This document shows, piece by piece, positions 43,645 to 52,221 of a stretch of 64,000 nt of DNA; the stretch's first letter is position 1; each line of letters begins with the position of its first letter. Location of the stretch: contig NZ_FYAS01000045.1 in NCBI RefSeq assembly GCF_900185715.1, forward strand, positions 1-64,000. The letters run 5' to 3'. The notes under the pieces are model-generated. The model was not told the origin of the DNA, did no database searches, and worked only from the letters and a program-made list of their open reading frames with translations. This DNA comes from Allobosea sp. CS1GBMeth4 (GTDB lineage Bacteria; Pseudomonadota; Alphaproteobacteria; Rhizobiales; Beijerinckiaceae). The translations under genes and the position numbers were made by a program.

Positions 43645-43769
43645 ACGGCTCGCGCCGATGTCGCGGCGCTGGGAAGCGGCTCGGCGACGGCGCGGAACCT
43701 AGTGCCACGCCTCGCCGAATGCAACGGCGAAATGCAGGCCGGAGCGCGGAAAACCGCGCCGGCCCCGAA

Positions 43770-44621
43770 TCAGCCGCGCGGCAATTCGCTGCGCGCCGTC
43801 GCGGCGAGCTCGCCGAGATGGGTGGCGAGGGATTCGTAGCTGCGGCGGAACGCCTTGGCCTGAAGCGCGACCGCGTCGGCGACGCTTTTCGTGCGCGCCA
43901 GCGTCTCGATCTCGCCGAGCGTCGCCTCGAGCTCGGCGCAGGCATGGTCGAGCATCTTGGCCTGGACCGCACCGAAGGTACGCGTCAGCGCCAGCGTCGG
44001 CTCGAGCCAGGCGGCGGGGAACGCCGCAGCCGGCTTCGGCGGCTCGACAGCTTTGGTGACGGCCGACCGAACCGCAGCAGGCTTGGCAGCGGCGAGCGCA
44101 GGCGCTGCCGCCGGAGAGGCCGGCTTCACCGCAACCGGCTCGACCTTGGCGGGCGCCGGCTCGACCGGCCCCGGCCTGGCAATCGCGACCTCGGCGACAC
44201 CAGCCTTCGCGGCGGCCGGCGCGGCGACCTTGGCGGGCGCCGGCTTGGCGATCCTGGCCTTGCGCGAGGCGACGCGCTTGGCGGGCGCCGCGGCGATCGC
44301 GGGCTTCGGCGCCGGCGCGGCGGCGACCGGCGCGATCTTCGCCTCCGGCCGGGTTGCCGGCTGCGGTGCGGCGGTCTTGGGCGCCTCGGACTTGGGCGCA
44401 ACGGGCTTGGGAGCCTCGGATCTGGCGACCGCGGGCTTGGCCTCGACCTTGGCGACGGCAGGCACCGAGACCGGCTTGGCGATGGCGGGCTTGGCCTCCG
44501 CCACGGGCCCGGCCTCCGGAGCCTTGGCCGGGAGCGCCGGCGCCACCGGCTTCGGCTCGCTCAACGCCTTGACCGGCGCGAGGCTGATCGGTGCCTTGCC
44601 GGGGGTAGTCTGTTTCGCCAT
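43770..44621 (-). CDS. Phasin-like protein with long Ala/Pro/Lys-rich N-terminus
   Basis: 283 residues from the ATG at 44621 (AAGGAG upstream). Residues 1-200 are a low-complexity Ala/Pro/Lys/Val chain. The last about 80 residues are helical and phasin-like (WLEPTLALTRTFGAVQAKMLDHACAELEATLGEIETLARTKSVADAVALQ, RRSYESLATHLGELA). Phasins coat polyhydroxyalkanoate granules; an Ala/Lys/Pro arm of this kind could bind DNA and tether granules to the nucleoid, as PhaM/PhaF-type proteins do. It lies 157 bp downstream of a second phasin gene on the same strand. Confidence 0.75.
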   Translation of the reverse strand: MAKQTTPGKAPISLAPVKALSEPKPVAPALPAKAPEAGPVAEAKPAIAKPVSVPAVAKVEAKPAVARSEAPKPVAPKSEAPKTAAPQPATRPEAKIAPVAAAPAPKPAIAAAPAKRVASRKARIAKPAPAKVAAPAAAKAGVAEVAIARPGPVEPAPAKVEPVAVKPASPAAAPALAAAKPAAVRSAVTKAVEPPKPAAAFPAAWLEPTLALTRTFGAVQAKMLDHACAELEATLGEIETLARTKSVADAVALQAKAFRRSYESLATHLGELAATARSELPRG

Positions 44622-44778
44622 CGGATCTCTCCTTCACGGTTCCGGCAGGACGAACCTGCGCGATCGACAAGGCCGGGCGGCCCAGCTCCGGCCGGGGTGG
44701 CTTCACCTCGGCGCGTCCCCATGCCGATCCGGCCGTCTCGTCGTGAAAGCCCGCTCCGCCCTCGCGGGGCTCAAGGCC

Positions 44779-45174
44779 TCACTTCAGCTTGGTCGCCTTG
44801 GCGGCGGTCTCGGCCGTCTTCTTGGCGGCTTCCTGCACGCTCGTGCCGATCTCCTTCAGCTGCGCCTGCAGCGCGGCGGCCTGCGCCTTCAGGAACTCGG
44901 ACTGGTGCTGGAGCACCTCGTTCATGTCCTTGGACTTGACCAGCTTGTCGGCGAGGTCGAAGGCCGCCGCGATGTTGGTCTCGGCGTAGGTCATCGCCTT
45001 CCTGGTCATGTCCTGGACATTGGCGCGGGCCGATTCAGCCGAGCCATGCGCGCTGTCCACCGCCTTCTGGGCCGCGCCGATGAAACCGTCGAAGGCCTTG
45101 CGGGCCTGGTCGACGCTCTTCTCGGCGAACTCGCGCATCTCGGTGGGAACTTCGTAGGGAAGCTTGCCGTCCAT
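44779..45174 (-). CDS. Phasin family protein
   Basis: 131 residues from the ATG at 45174 with AGGAGGACCC before it. Nearly all helix: PTEMREFAEKSVDQARKAFDGFIGAAQKAVDS, NVQDMTRKAMTYAETNIAAAFDLADKLVKSKDMNEVLQHQSEFLKAQ, the Phasin_2 pattern. Binds the surface of polyhydroxyalkanoate granules. A strong palindrome 63-90 bp upstream resembles a PhaR operator. Pairs with the phasin-like gene at 43770. Confidence 0.9.
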   Translation of the reverse strand: MDGKLPYEVPTEMREFAEKSVDQARKAFDGFIGAAQKAVDSAHGSAESARANVQDMTRKAMTYAETNIAAAFDLADKLVKSKDMNEVLQHQSEFLKAQAAALQAQLKEIGTSVQEAAKKTAETAAKATKLK

Positions 45175-45236
45175 GGTGGGTCCTCCTGCGACCGGGCCGA
45201 GGCGTGCTCGCCGTCCCCGGCACCACGCCATGATTG

Positions 45237-45264
45237 TGCACTGCAATATCACTATTGCAGTGCA
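45237..45264. promoter_or_regulatory. 28-bp palindromic operator upstream of phasin gene (PhaR-like)
   Basis: Perfect 12-bp arms TGCACTGCAATA (45237-45248) and inverse (45253-45264), spacer TCAC. Each arm holds a smaller palindrome TGCA-S-TGCA. The TGC-N-GCA character matches published descriptions of PhaR recognition, which represses phasins until PHA is made. Lies 63 bp upstream of the phasin ATG. Confidence 0.65.
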
Positions 45265-45369
45265 ATGACAACGCGCCGCCGGCTGGGCGGCGGTGCCCAT
45301 ATTAACGTTGTTTCGAAACGTCAGGGGAGAGGCCGGGTTCCGCATGGATTCACCCTCCTCGCGCCGCTA

Positions 45370-45384
45370 TTAAAGATTTGTTAG
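45370..45384. promoter_or_regulatory. CtrA-like box (TTAA-N7-TTAG)
   Basis: TTAA at 45370-45373, seven bases, TTAG at 45381-45384: one mismatch to the full CtrA site. It lies 46-61 bp upstream of the PdhS-like kinase ATG. Confidence 0.4.
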
Positions 45385-45430
45385 GCATATTCGCGCGGGC
45401 TGGAGTCGCCAGCAGGTTGAGCGGAGCGGA

Positions 45431-48397
45431 ATGAGCGAATCCGGGCAGGACTGGAACGGCGTTGCCAGCGCGCTGACGCAGGATCCCGCACTTGCGGGCT
45501 TCTCGGGCGACGGCGCCCTGTTGCTCTGGACGGGCGATGGCGGCGAACCGGTCTTCGCCAATGCGGGCGGCCGGGCGCTGCTCGGCGCCTTCGGCGGCGC
45601 GACGAAGCTGCCCGTGGCGACGCGCGAGCGCCTGCGCCTGCTCGCCGGCGGCCTTGCCTCGTCGAGCGGGCTCAGGCTCGAGAGATTGCGGCTCGGCCCG
45701 TCTCTGGCCGGGCTCGTGACCTGCGCCTGCAGGCGGGTCGAGACCGAAGCCGGCCCGGCGCTGGCTCTCGGCGTCACGGCTGCCGAGCTGCGGCGCCTCG
45801 GCATCGCCGTGCCGCAGGCGGAGCCGCCCGCATCCTCTGCGCCGGCAGCCGCCCCCTCGCCCGCCCCCGCGGCGCTGCCCGACGAAGCCGATCTCCGGGC
45901 CGCCGCGGCCGGTCAGCGCCGTGCCAATCTGCGCTTCCTGTGGGAGAGCGCCCCGGACGGCACGCTGATCGGCCTGTCGCAGGATTTCGCCGAGCTCGTC
46001 GGCCGGGATGCTGCCGAGGCGACCAAGGGACGCGACTGGTCCACGCTGCTGGCGAGCGACGTCCTCGACCTCGACGGCGACCTGGCCGAACGCCTGTCGA
46101 CCTCCTCGACCTGGAGCGGGCGGGCCGTGCTGTGGCGGATTCGCGCCGGCGAAGGCGCCCGCGTCGAGCTCTCGGGCTTCCCGCTGTTCGACGGCGAGCG
46201 CAACCCCGCGGGCTTCCGCGGCTTCGGCCTCGCCCGCTCGCCCGCGAACGAAGCGTTTCCCGAGCGGGAGCGGCCCGAGAAGGCCGTCGCGCCGGCGCCG
46301 GATGTCGACAGCGAATCACCCGAGGCGATCGTCGCGGAAGACGCGGAACCGGTATGCGCTTCGGACGACACTGCCGCGGCCGAGACGGACGATATCACGG
46401 AGGCCGGTTTCGGCGGTGCCAGCGCCGAAGCGGACGCCCCGGCGCCGGCGGAAGCTGCCCGGAGCGAGGCCGCCGCCCCGGCGGCCGCGGACGAAGAGGC
46501 CCGGGTGGCACCCGTCGGCGACGATGCGCCGGAAGTCGCCGAGCCGCCGCCTTCCAAGGCCCCGCCGGCCAATGTCGTGCCGCTGCGCAACGGCCATCTG
46601 GCGGCCGTCCGGCCGGTGCTCGAGCCGTCCAAGACCCTGCTCTCCTCGGCGGAGCGCAGCGCCTTCCGCGAGATCGCCAAGGCGCTCGGCGCCCGCATCG
46701 CCGGCGAGGAGGGCGAGCCCGGCGAGCCGCGCCTGCCGGCCGCCGCCCCGCTGCGCGTGCGCGAGAAGGCGGCCGGCGACGGCAAGGCGGAGCCCGCCAT
46801 GGCCGCTCCCGCTCCCGCGATCGCCCCGGTCACCCCCGCCGAACAGCGGCCGCGCGTCGCCAACGCGCATGCCGACATCCTCGACCGGCTGCCGATCGCC
46901 GTGCTGGTCAACCGCGACGAGACGGCGCTCTACGCCAACCGCACCCTGCTCGACCTGCTGGATTATGCCGATCTCGACGATCTGGCCGCGGCGGGCGGAG
47001 TCAGCAAGCTGATCAGGAGCAGCGGCCGCGACAGCGACGGCGCCATGATCCTGGTCGATCGCAAGGGCGGGCTGATCAGCGTCGACGGCCGGCTCTCCAG
47101 CGTGAGCTGGCAGGGCGAGCCCGCGACGCTGATGGCCTTCCGCAACAGCGTGCCCGGCGGGGACCTCAAGAGGCTGACGCCGGACGAGGCGGAGGAGCTG
47201 GAGCTCGCCGCCGAATTCGAGGCGGAGGAGGAAGAGGCCGCCGGGCGCATCGAGCTGCTGAGGCTGGAAGGCCAGGCGAACGAGGCCCGCGTCGCCGAAC
47301 TCGCCGCCATGCTCGACACCGCGACCGACGGCGTCGTCACCGTCGACGGGCGTGGGCGCATCCTGTCGCTCAACAAGAGCGCCGAGGCGCTGTTCGGCTA
47401 CGACCAGCGCGAGGTCGCCGGCGAGCTCTTCACCCTGCTCTTCGCGCCGGAAAGCCATTCGCCGGCGCTCGACTATCTCGACGGGCTGATCGGCGGAGGC
47501 GTCGCCTCGCTGATGAACGATGGCCGCGAGGTCGTCGGCCGCGTGCGCCAGGGCGGGCGCATCCCGCTGTTCATGACCATGGGCCGCATCGCCGAGGGGC
47601 CGGACAGCAAGTTCTGCGCCGTGCTGCGCGACATCACCGCCTGGAAGAAGACCGAGGGCGAGCTGGTCGAGGCGCGCAAGGCGGCCGAGAAGGCGAGCGC
47701 GCAGAAATCCGACGTGCTCGCCAAGATCAGCCATGAGATCCGCACCCCGCTCAATGCCATCATCGGCTTCGCCGAGGTGATGGCCGAGGAGCGCTTCGGC
47801 CCGATCGACAACGAGCGCTACAAGGAATACCTGCGCGACATCCATCAGTCCGGCGGCTACGTCATCAGCCTGGTCAACGACCTGCTCGATCTCGCCAAGA
47901 TCGAGGCCGGCAAGCTCGACCTCGACTTCGTCAGCGTCAGCCTGAACGAGATCGCGCTTTCGGCGGTCAACCTGCTGCAGCCGGAGGCCCAGCGCGGCCG
48001 CGTCGTGCTGCGCTCGGGCCTGGCGCCGAAGCTGCCGCCGGTCGTCGCCGACGAACGCTCGCTGCGCCAGATCGTGATCAACCTGCTCTCCAACGCTGTG
48101 AAGTTCACCGATGCCGGCGGGCAGGTGATCGTCTCGACAGCGCTCGGAGACCAGGGCGAGGCGATCCTGCGGGTGCGCGATACCGGCATCGGCATGGACG
48201 ACGACGAGATCAAGCTGGCGCTGGAGCCGTTCCGGCAGGTGCCGACGACGCGCAGATCCGGCGGAACGGGACTCGGCCTGCCGCTGACCAAGGCGCTGGT
48301 CGAGGCCAACCGCGCGGCGCTGACCATCACCAGCGTCAAAAAGGAAGGCACGCTGGTGGAGGTCACCTTCCCGCCGCAGCGGGTTCTGGCGAGCTGA
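45431..48397 (+). CDS. Large soluble PAS sensor histidine kinase, PdhS/PleC-type
   Basis: 988 residues, GGAG 5-8 nt upstream. No membrane segments. N-terminal part contains PAS-like regions (about 20-120 and 160-275), a long Ala/Glu/Pro-rich linker (about 280-470), then PAS domains near 480-570 and 630-740. Kinase core: His768 in SHEIRTPLNAIIGFAEVM, then ERFGPIDNERYKEYLRDIHQSGGYVISLVNDLLDLAKIEAGKL and ATPase boxes NLLSNAVKF, DTGIGM, GTGLGLPLTKALVE. The H-box region and ERFGPI insert fit the DivJ/PleC/PdhS group that acts on DivK; assignment within the group is inference. Confidence 0.85.
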   Translation: MSESGQDWNGVASALTQDPALAGFSGDGALLLWTGDGGEPVFANAGGRALLGAFGGATKLPVATRERLRLLAGGLASSSGLRLERLRLGPSLAGLVTCACRRVETEAGPALALGVTAAELRRLGIAVPQAEPPASSAPAAAPSPAPAALPDEADLRAAAAGQRRANLRFLWESAPDGTLIGLSQDFAELVGRDAAEATKGRDWSTLLASDVLDLDGDLAERLSTSSTWSGRAVLWRIRAGEGARVELSGFPLFDGERNPAGFRGFGLARSPANEAFPERERPEKAVAPAPDVDSESPEAIVAEDAEPVCASDDTAAAETDDITEAGFGGASAEADAPAPAEAARSEAAAPAAADEEARVAPVGDDAPEVAEPPPSKAPPANVVPLRNGHLAAVRPVLEPSKTLLSSAERSAFREIAKALGARIAGEEGEPGEPRLPAAAPLRVREKAAGDGKAEPAMAAPAPAIAPVTPAEQRPRVANAHADILDRLPIAVLVNRDETALYANRTLLDLLDYADLDDLAAAGGVSKLIRSSGRDSDGAMILVDRKGGLISVDGRLSSVSWQGEPATLMAFRNSVPGGDLKRLTPDEAEELELAAEFEAEEEEAAGRIELLRLEGQANEARVAELAAMLDTATDGVVTVDGRGRILSLNKSAEALFGYDQREVAGELFTLLFAPESHSPALDYLDGLIGGGVASLMNDGREVVGRVRQGGRIPLFMTMGRIAEGPDSKFCAVLRDITAWKKTEGELVEARKAAEKASAQKSDVLAKISHEIRTPLNAIIGFAEVMAEERFGPIDNERYKEYLRDIHQSGGYVISLVNDLLDLAKIEAGKLDLDFVSVSLNEIALSAVNLLQPEAQRGRVVLRSGLAPKLPPVVADERSLRQIVINLLSNAVKFTDAGGQVIVSTALGDQGEAILRVRDTGIGMDDDEIKLALEPFRQVPTTRRSGGTGLGLPLTKALVEANRAALTITSVKKEGTLVEVTFPPQRVLAS

Positions 48398-48456
48398 ACC
48401 GGAACCGGCTCGGCTCCGGCCGCCATGGGACGGGACGAGCCGGATCGGCGATCCAT

Positions 48457-49839
48457 CTACAGCAACGTGCCGCCCAGGATGAGCGCGGCGATGCTGAAAT
48501 AGATCACCAGGCCGGAGACATCGACCAGCGTCGCGACGAAGGGCGCCGAGGCGCTGGCCGGGTCGAAGCCGAGCCGCGTCAGGACGAAGGGCAGCATCGA
48601 GCCGGTCAGCGAACCGAAGGTGACGATGCCGACCAGGGCGGCGCCAACCGTCGCCGCGACCAGCAGCCAGTGCTCGCCGTAATCGTAGAGGCCGAGCTTC
48701 TGCCAGGTCACCACGCGGACGATACCGATCGCGCCGAGGATGGCGCCGAGCGTCAGACCGGTCGGCAGTTCGCGCAGCGCGACACGCCACCAGTCGCCGA
48801 GCCGGACCTCGCGCAGGGCCAGCGCCCGGATGATCAGCGAGGTCGCCTGCGAGCCGGAATTGCCGCCGGAGCTCATGATCAGCGGGATGAACAGCGTCAG
48901 CACGATCGCCTTTTCGAGCTCGCCCTCGAAATACTGCATCACCGAGGCGGTCAGCATCTCGCCGATCAGCAGCACGCTGAGCCAGCCGGCGCGCTTGCGG
49001 ATCATGGTGAGGAAGCCGATCTGCTGGTAGGGCTCGCCCAGCGCCTCCATGCCGCCGAGCTTCTGGACGTCCTCGGTGGTCTCGTCGATCATGGCGTCGA
49101 TGACGTCGTCGACGGTGACGATGCCGAGGACGCGCCGTGCGTCGTCGACGACCGGCACCGCGAGCAGATTGTACTTGGCGATCAGCCGCGCCACCTCCTC
49201 GCGATCGGTCGCGGGCGCGACGCTGACCGGCTCGCGCCGGCCGGCCGCCGAGCCGACGAGCGCATCGGGATCGCCCGAGATCAGCCGGCGCAGCCCGACC
49301 GCCTGCTGCAAGGCCTGCGTCAGGGGATCGAGCACATAGATGGCATAGACGGTCTCGCGCGTACGCTCGACGGTGCGCACATGCTCGAGCGTCCGCGCCA
49401 CCGTCCACTCGGCCGGGACGCTGACGAACTCGGTCGTCATGATCGCGCCGGCGCTGTGCTCGGGATAGGCGAGCAGCGAGGCGAGCGCCGCCCTGGTCTC
49501 GCCATCCAACCGCGCGACGAAGCGGTGCCGCTCCGGCTCGGAGAAATCGTTGCGGAAGATGTCGGCGATCCGGTCGGACGACATCCCCTGGATGAGGGCG
49601 ACGGCGCGATCGAGCGGCAGCGCCTTCAGCACGGCGCCCGGCTCACGCAATTCGGGCTGGTCGAGCACATCGACGGCGCGGCCTCTCGGCAGGTCGAGCA
49701 GCACCCGCGCGGCATAGCCGGGCTCGTGCTCGTTCAGCCGCTCGACGATATCGGCGACATGCGTGCGCGCAAGCGTTGCGGCGAGGGCCTCGGCCGGAAG
49801 ATCGGCGGCGGGCAGGATTGCGGTGACGGCGGCGTTCAT
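48457..49839 (-). CDS. mgtE: Magnesium transporter MgtE
   Basis: 460 residues. MgtE_N domain (residues 20-125), a CBS pair (about 130-260: IMTTEFVSVPAEWTVARTL and IAKYNLLAVPVVDDARRVLGIVTVDDVIDAM), and five helices in the last 180 residues with the pore signature LFIPLIMSSGGNSGSQATSLIIRAL. CBS domains sense cytosolic Mg2+ and close the channel. Convergent with the PdhS-like kinase. Confidence 0.95.
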   Translation of the reverse strand: MNAAVTAILPAADLPAEALAATLARTHVADIVERLNEHEPGYAARVLLDLPRGRAVDVLDQPELREPGAVLKALPLDRAVALIQGMSSDRIADIFRNDFSEPERHRFVARLDGETRAALASLLAYPEHSAGAIMTTEFVSVPAEWTVARTLEHVRTVERTRETVYAIYVLDPLTQALQQAVGLRRLISGDPDALVGSAAGRREPVSVAPATDREEVARLIAKYNLLAVPVVDDARRVLGIVTVDDVIDAMIDETTEDVQKLGGMEALGEPYQQIGFLTMIRKRAGWLSVLLIGEMLTASVMQYFEGELEKAIVLTLFIPLIMSSGGNSGSQATSLIIRALALREVRLGDWWRVALRELPTGLTLGAILGAIGIVRVVTWQKLGLYDYGEHWLLVAATVGAALVGIVTFGSLTGSMLPFVLTRLGFDPASASAPFVATLVDVSGLVIYFSIAALILGGTLL

Positions 49840-50163
49840 GGCTCGCTTTCCTTCTCGGTTTGGCCGTCATGCGGCCAGACCGGAGCGAGCCTGCCGGTCA
49901 AGGATCAGGCACCCGGGCGAGCCGAGGACGGCAAGGACTGTCGACTGGGACTGTCGCTTGGCATGGGGTTCGTGGGTTCCTGTGGAGCCGCCATCCGGGC
50001 CGCAGCGCGGATCGGCGAACGAGGGCGCACATGCGCCCGGACGCCGCGCTCGTCAACCCCGCCACCTCGCATCCGCACGACGCGCCGGGCGAAGCCGCGC
50101 ATTGGCGGCCAACGGCGCAGGCTCTAGAGTCCCGGCATCAGTTCCGACGAACGAGCCGCCGCC
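49840..50163. other. Divergent upstream region mgtE / acyl-CoA dehydrogenase (324 bp)
   Basis: No gene recognised. I looked for a Mg2+ riboswitch in the mgtE leader and could not fit the ykoK M-box fold to it. No clear palindrome or repeat. Confidence 0.4.
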
Positions 50164-51321
50164 ATGCATTTCGCCCTGACCGAGGAGGAAGAGCTCATCC
50201 GCGAGAGCGCGCGCAAGCTCGCCACCGAGCGGCTGGCGCCATTGGCGGAGCGGCTCGACCGTGGCGAGGGCCGGCCGGAGTTCCTCGCCAATCTCAAGCT
50301 GCTCGCCGAAAACGGCTTCATGGCGCTCAACGTCAAGGGACTGTTCGGCGGAACCGAAGCGGGCACGGTCGCCTTCGCGCTGGCGCTGGAGGAGCTCGCC
50401 GCCGCCTGCGCCTCGACGGCCGTGACGACCTCGGTGACCAACATGGTCGGCGAAGTCATCCAGGCCGTGGGCAACGAGGCGCAGAAATCGACCTATCTGC
50501 CGAAGCTGGCCGACGGGACCTATCCGGCCGGCGCCTTCTGCCTGACCGAGGCCGGAGCGGGCTCCGACCCCGCCGGCATAAAGCTGCGCGCCCGGCGCGA
50601 GGGCGACGAATACGTCCTGGACGGCCAGAAGATCTTCATCACCTCGGGCGAATATGCCGGCCTCTTCGTGGTCTGGGGCGTGACCGATGCCGACGCGCCC
50701 AAAGGCAAGGGCATATCGGCCTTTCTCGTGCCGGCGGACACCGAGGGCGTGAGCGTCGGCAAAGCCGAGAAGAAGATGGGCCAGACCGGCTCGGCGACGA
50801 ACACCATCCATTTCGACGGCGCCCGCATCCCTGCCGCCAATCTGATGGGCAGGGAGAATGACGGCTTCCGCGTCGCGGTCGGGGAACTCGCCGGCGGGCG
50901 CATCGGCGTCGCCGCCGTCTCGCTCGGCATCGCCCGGGCCGCAATGGACGCGGCCAAGTCCTATGCCCGCGAGCGCAAACAGTTCGGCCAGGCTCTGACC
51001 GAATTCCAGGGCCTGCAATGGCTGATCGCCGACCGCGAGCTCGACCTGCACGCGGCGCGGCTCCTGATCCTCGACGCGGCGGCGAAGAAGGGTCGCGGCG
51101 AGCCCTTCGCCAAGGAGGCCTCGATGGCGAAGCTGTTCGCCTCGGAGGCGGCGCATCGCTGCACCGACGCGGCGATCCAGATCCATGGCGGGGCCGGCTA
51201 CTGCCGCGATTTCCCGGTCGAGCGCTATGCGCGCGATGCACGCATCACCCGGATCTACGAAGGCACTTCCGAGATCCAGCGGCTGATCATCGCCCGCGAG
51301 ACCTTGCGCCAGCTCGGCTGA
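50164..51321 (+). CDS. Acyl-CoA dehydrogenase
   Basis: 385 residues. FAD-dependent family: FCLTEAGAGSDPAG and DGQKIFITSGEYA (flavin site), MGQTGSATNTIHFDGARIPA, RERKQFGQALTEFQGLQW and the C-terminal QIHGGAGYCRDFPVERYARDARITRIYEGTSEIQ, in which the Glu of YEGTSE is the usual catalytic base. It oxidises a short- or medium-chain or branched acyl-CoA to the enoyl-CoA; no ETF or hydratase genes lie nearby. Confidence 0.93.
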   Translation: MHFALTEEEELIRESARKLATERLAPLAERLDRGEGRPEFLANLKLLAENGFMALNVKGLFGGTEAGTVAFALALEELAAACASTAVTTSVTNMVGEVIQAVGNEAQKSTYLPKLADGTYPAGAFCLTEAGAGSDPAGIKLRARREGDEYVLDGQKIFITSGEYAGLFVVWGVTDADAPKGKGISAFLVPADTEGVSVGKAEKKMGQTGSATNTIHFDGARIPAANLMGRENDGFRVAVGELAGGRIGVAAVSLGIARAAMDAAKSYARERKQFGQALTEFQGLQWLIADRELDLHAARLLILDAAAKKGRGEPFAKEASMAKLFASEAAHRCTDAAIQIHGGAGYCRDFPVERYARDARITRIYEGTSEIQRLIIARETLRQLG

Positions 51322-51330
51322 AGCCGGCCC

Positions 51331-51431
51331 CGTCATTTCGGGGCAAGCGAAGCGCAGACCCGGGAGCCATCGAAGACCGCCGAGTTCTACGATGGATTCC
51401 GGCGCTCCGCTACGCTACGGCCGGAATGACG
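51331..51431. repeat. About 100-bp palindromic dispersed repeat
   Basis: Ends CGTCATTTCGG (51331-51341) and CCGGAATGACG (51421-51431) pair with one mismatch; an inner GAGCCATCG / CGATGGATTC pair extends the fold. The GCAAGCGAAGCGCAGACCCGG core recurs at 22195-22235. Confidence 0.6.
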
Positions 51432-51472
51432 AAGAGAAGAATCGTCTACCTCGACCAGGACCGGAAACGCCC

Positions 51473-52135
51473 ATGTCTCTCACCATCTATGGCTGCTATC
51501 GCTCGCGCGCGACGCGCAATGTCTGGCTCGCCAACGAGCTCGGCCTCAGCTTCAAGCATGTGCCCGTGATCCAGGCCTACCGCCTGCCCGATCCGAAGGC
51601 GCCCGACGCGCCGGTGCATACGCGCAGCGCCGCGTTCCTCGAGGTGAACCCGAACGGTCATATCCCGTCGATCGACGATGACGGCTTCGTCCTGCACGAG
51701 TCGCTCGCGATCAACCTCTATCTCGCCCGCAAGCACGGCGGGCCGGTCGCGCCGAAGAACGTACAGGAGGAAGGATTGGCGGCGATGTGGTCGCTCTGGG
51801 CCGCGACCGAATGCGAGACCCATGCGCTCAACCTGACCTACCATCTGGCCGCCTATCCGCCCGAGAAGCGCGATCCGGCTCTCGTATCGGCGGCGCTGGC
51901 CGCGCTCGCTGCGCCCTTCGCGGTGCTCGACAAGGCGCTGTCGGAAGGCGGCGGCTATGTCATGGGCGGGCGTTTCACCGTCGCCGACATCAACGTCGCC
52001 GAGATCATCCGCTACGCCAAGCCGGCGGCGCAGCTCTTCGACGCCGCGCCGAACGTCAAGGCCTGGCTCGACAAGCTGCATCAGCGCCCCGCCTTCAAGG
52101 CGATGTGGGCGGCACGCGAGGCCGAACCGGCCTGA
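51473..52135 (+). CDS. Glutathione S-transferase family protein
   Basis: 220 residues from the ATG at 51473. N-terminal thioredoxin-fold domain with YGCYRSRATRNVWLANELGL and NPNGHIPSIDDDGFVLHESLAINLYLARKHGG (cis-Pro and ES motif that binds glutathione); C-terminal all-helical domain with GGRFTVADINVAEIIRYAK. The first-helix Ser/Arg area rather than Cys suggests a conjugating rather than oxidoreductase type. Between the acyl-CoA dehydrogenase and EamA genes on the same strand. Confidence 0.9.
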   Translation: MSLTIYGCYRSRATRNVWLANELGLSFKHVPVIQAYRLPDPKAPDAPVHTRSAAFLEVNPNGHIPSIDDDGFVLHESLAINLYLARKHGGPVAPKNVQEEGLAAMWSLWAATECETHALNLTYHLAAYPPEKRDPALVSAALAALAAPFAVLDKALSEGGGYVMGGRFTVADINVAEIIRYAKPAAQLFDAAPNVKAWLDKLHQRPAFKAMWAAREAEPA

Positions 52136-52221
52136 GGCCGTCCGGGCGGGAAACGGGTGGCCGGGCCGCGCCCGGCTGCCTACTGACGCAGGATGACCCG
52201 GCCTGCGAGGACAGATCCGCC

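Noticed and set aside
46316-49408. A 1030-codon minus-strand frame
   Set aside because: It runs antisense to the PdhS-like kinase and out of frame through mgtE; both real genes have complete domain sets.
49840-50163. Mg2+ riboswitch (M-box) in the mgtE leader
   Set aside because: I could not fit the conserved M-box elements to the minus-strand leader. An Infernal scan with the ykoK model would decide.
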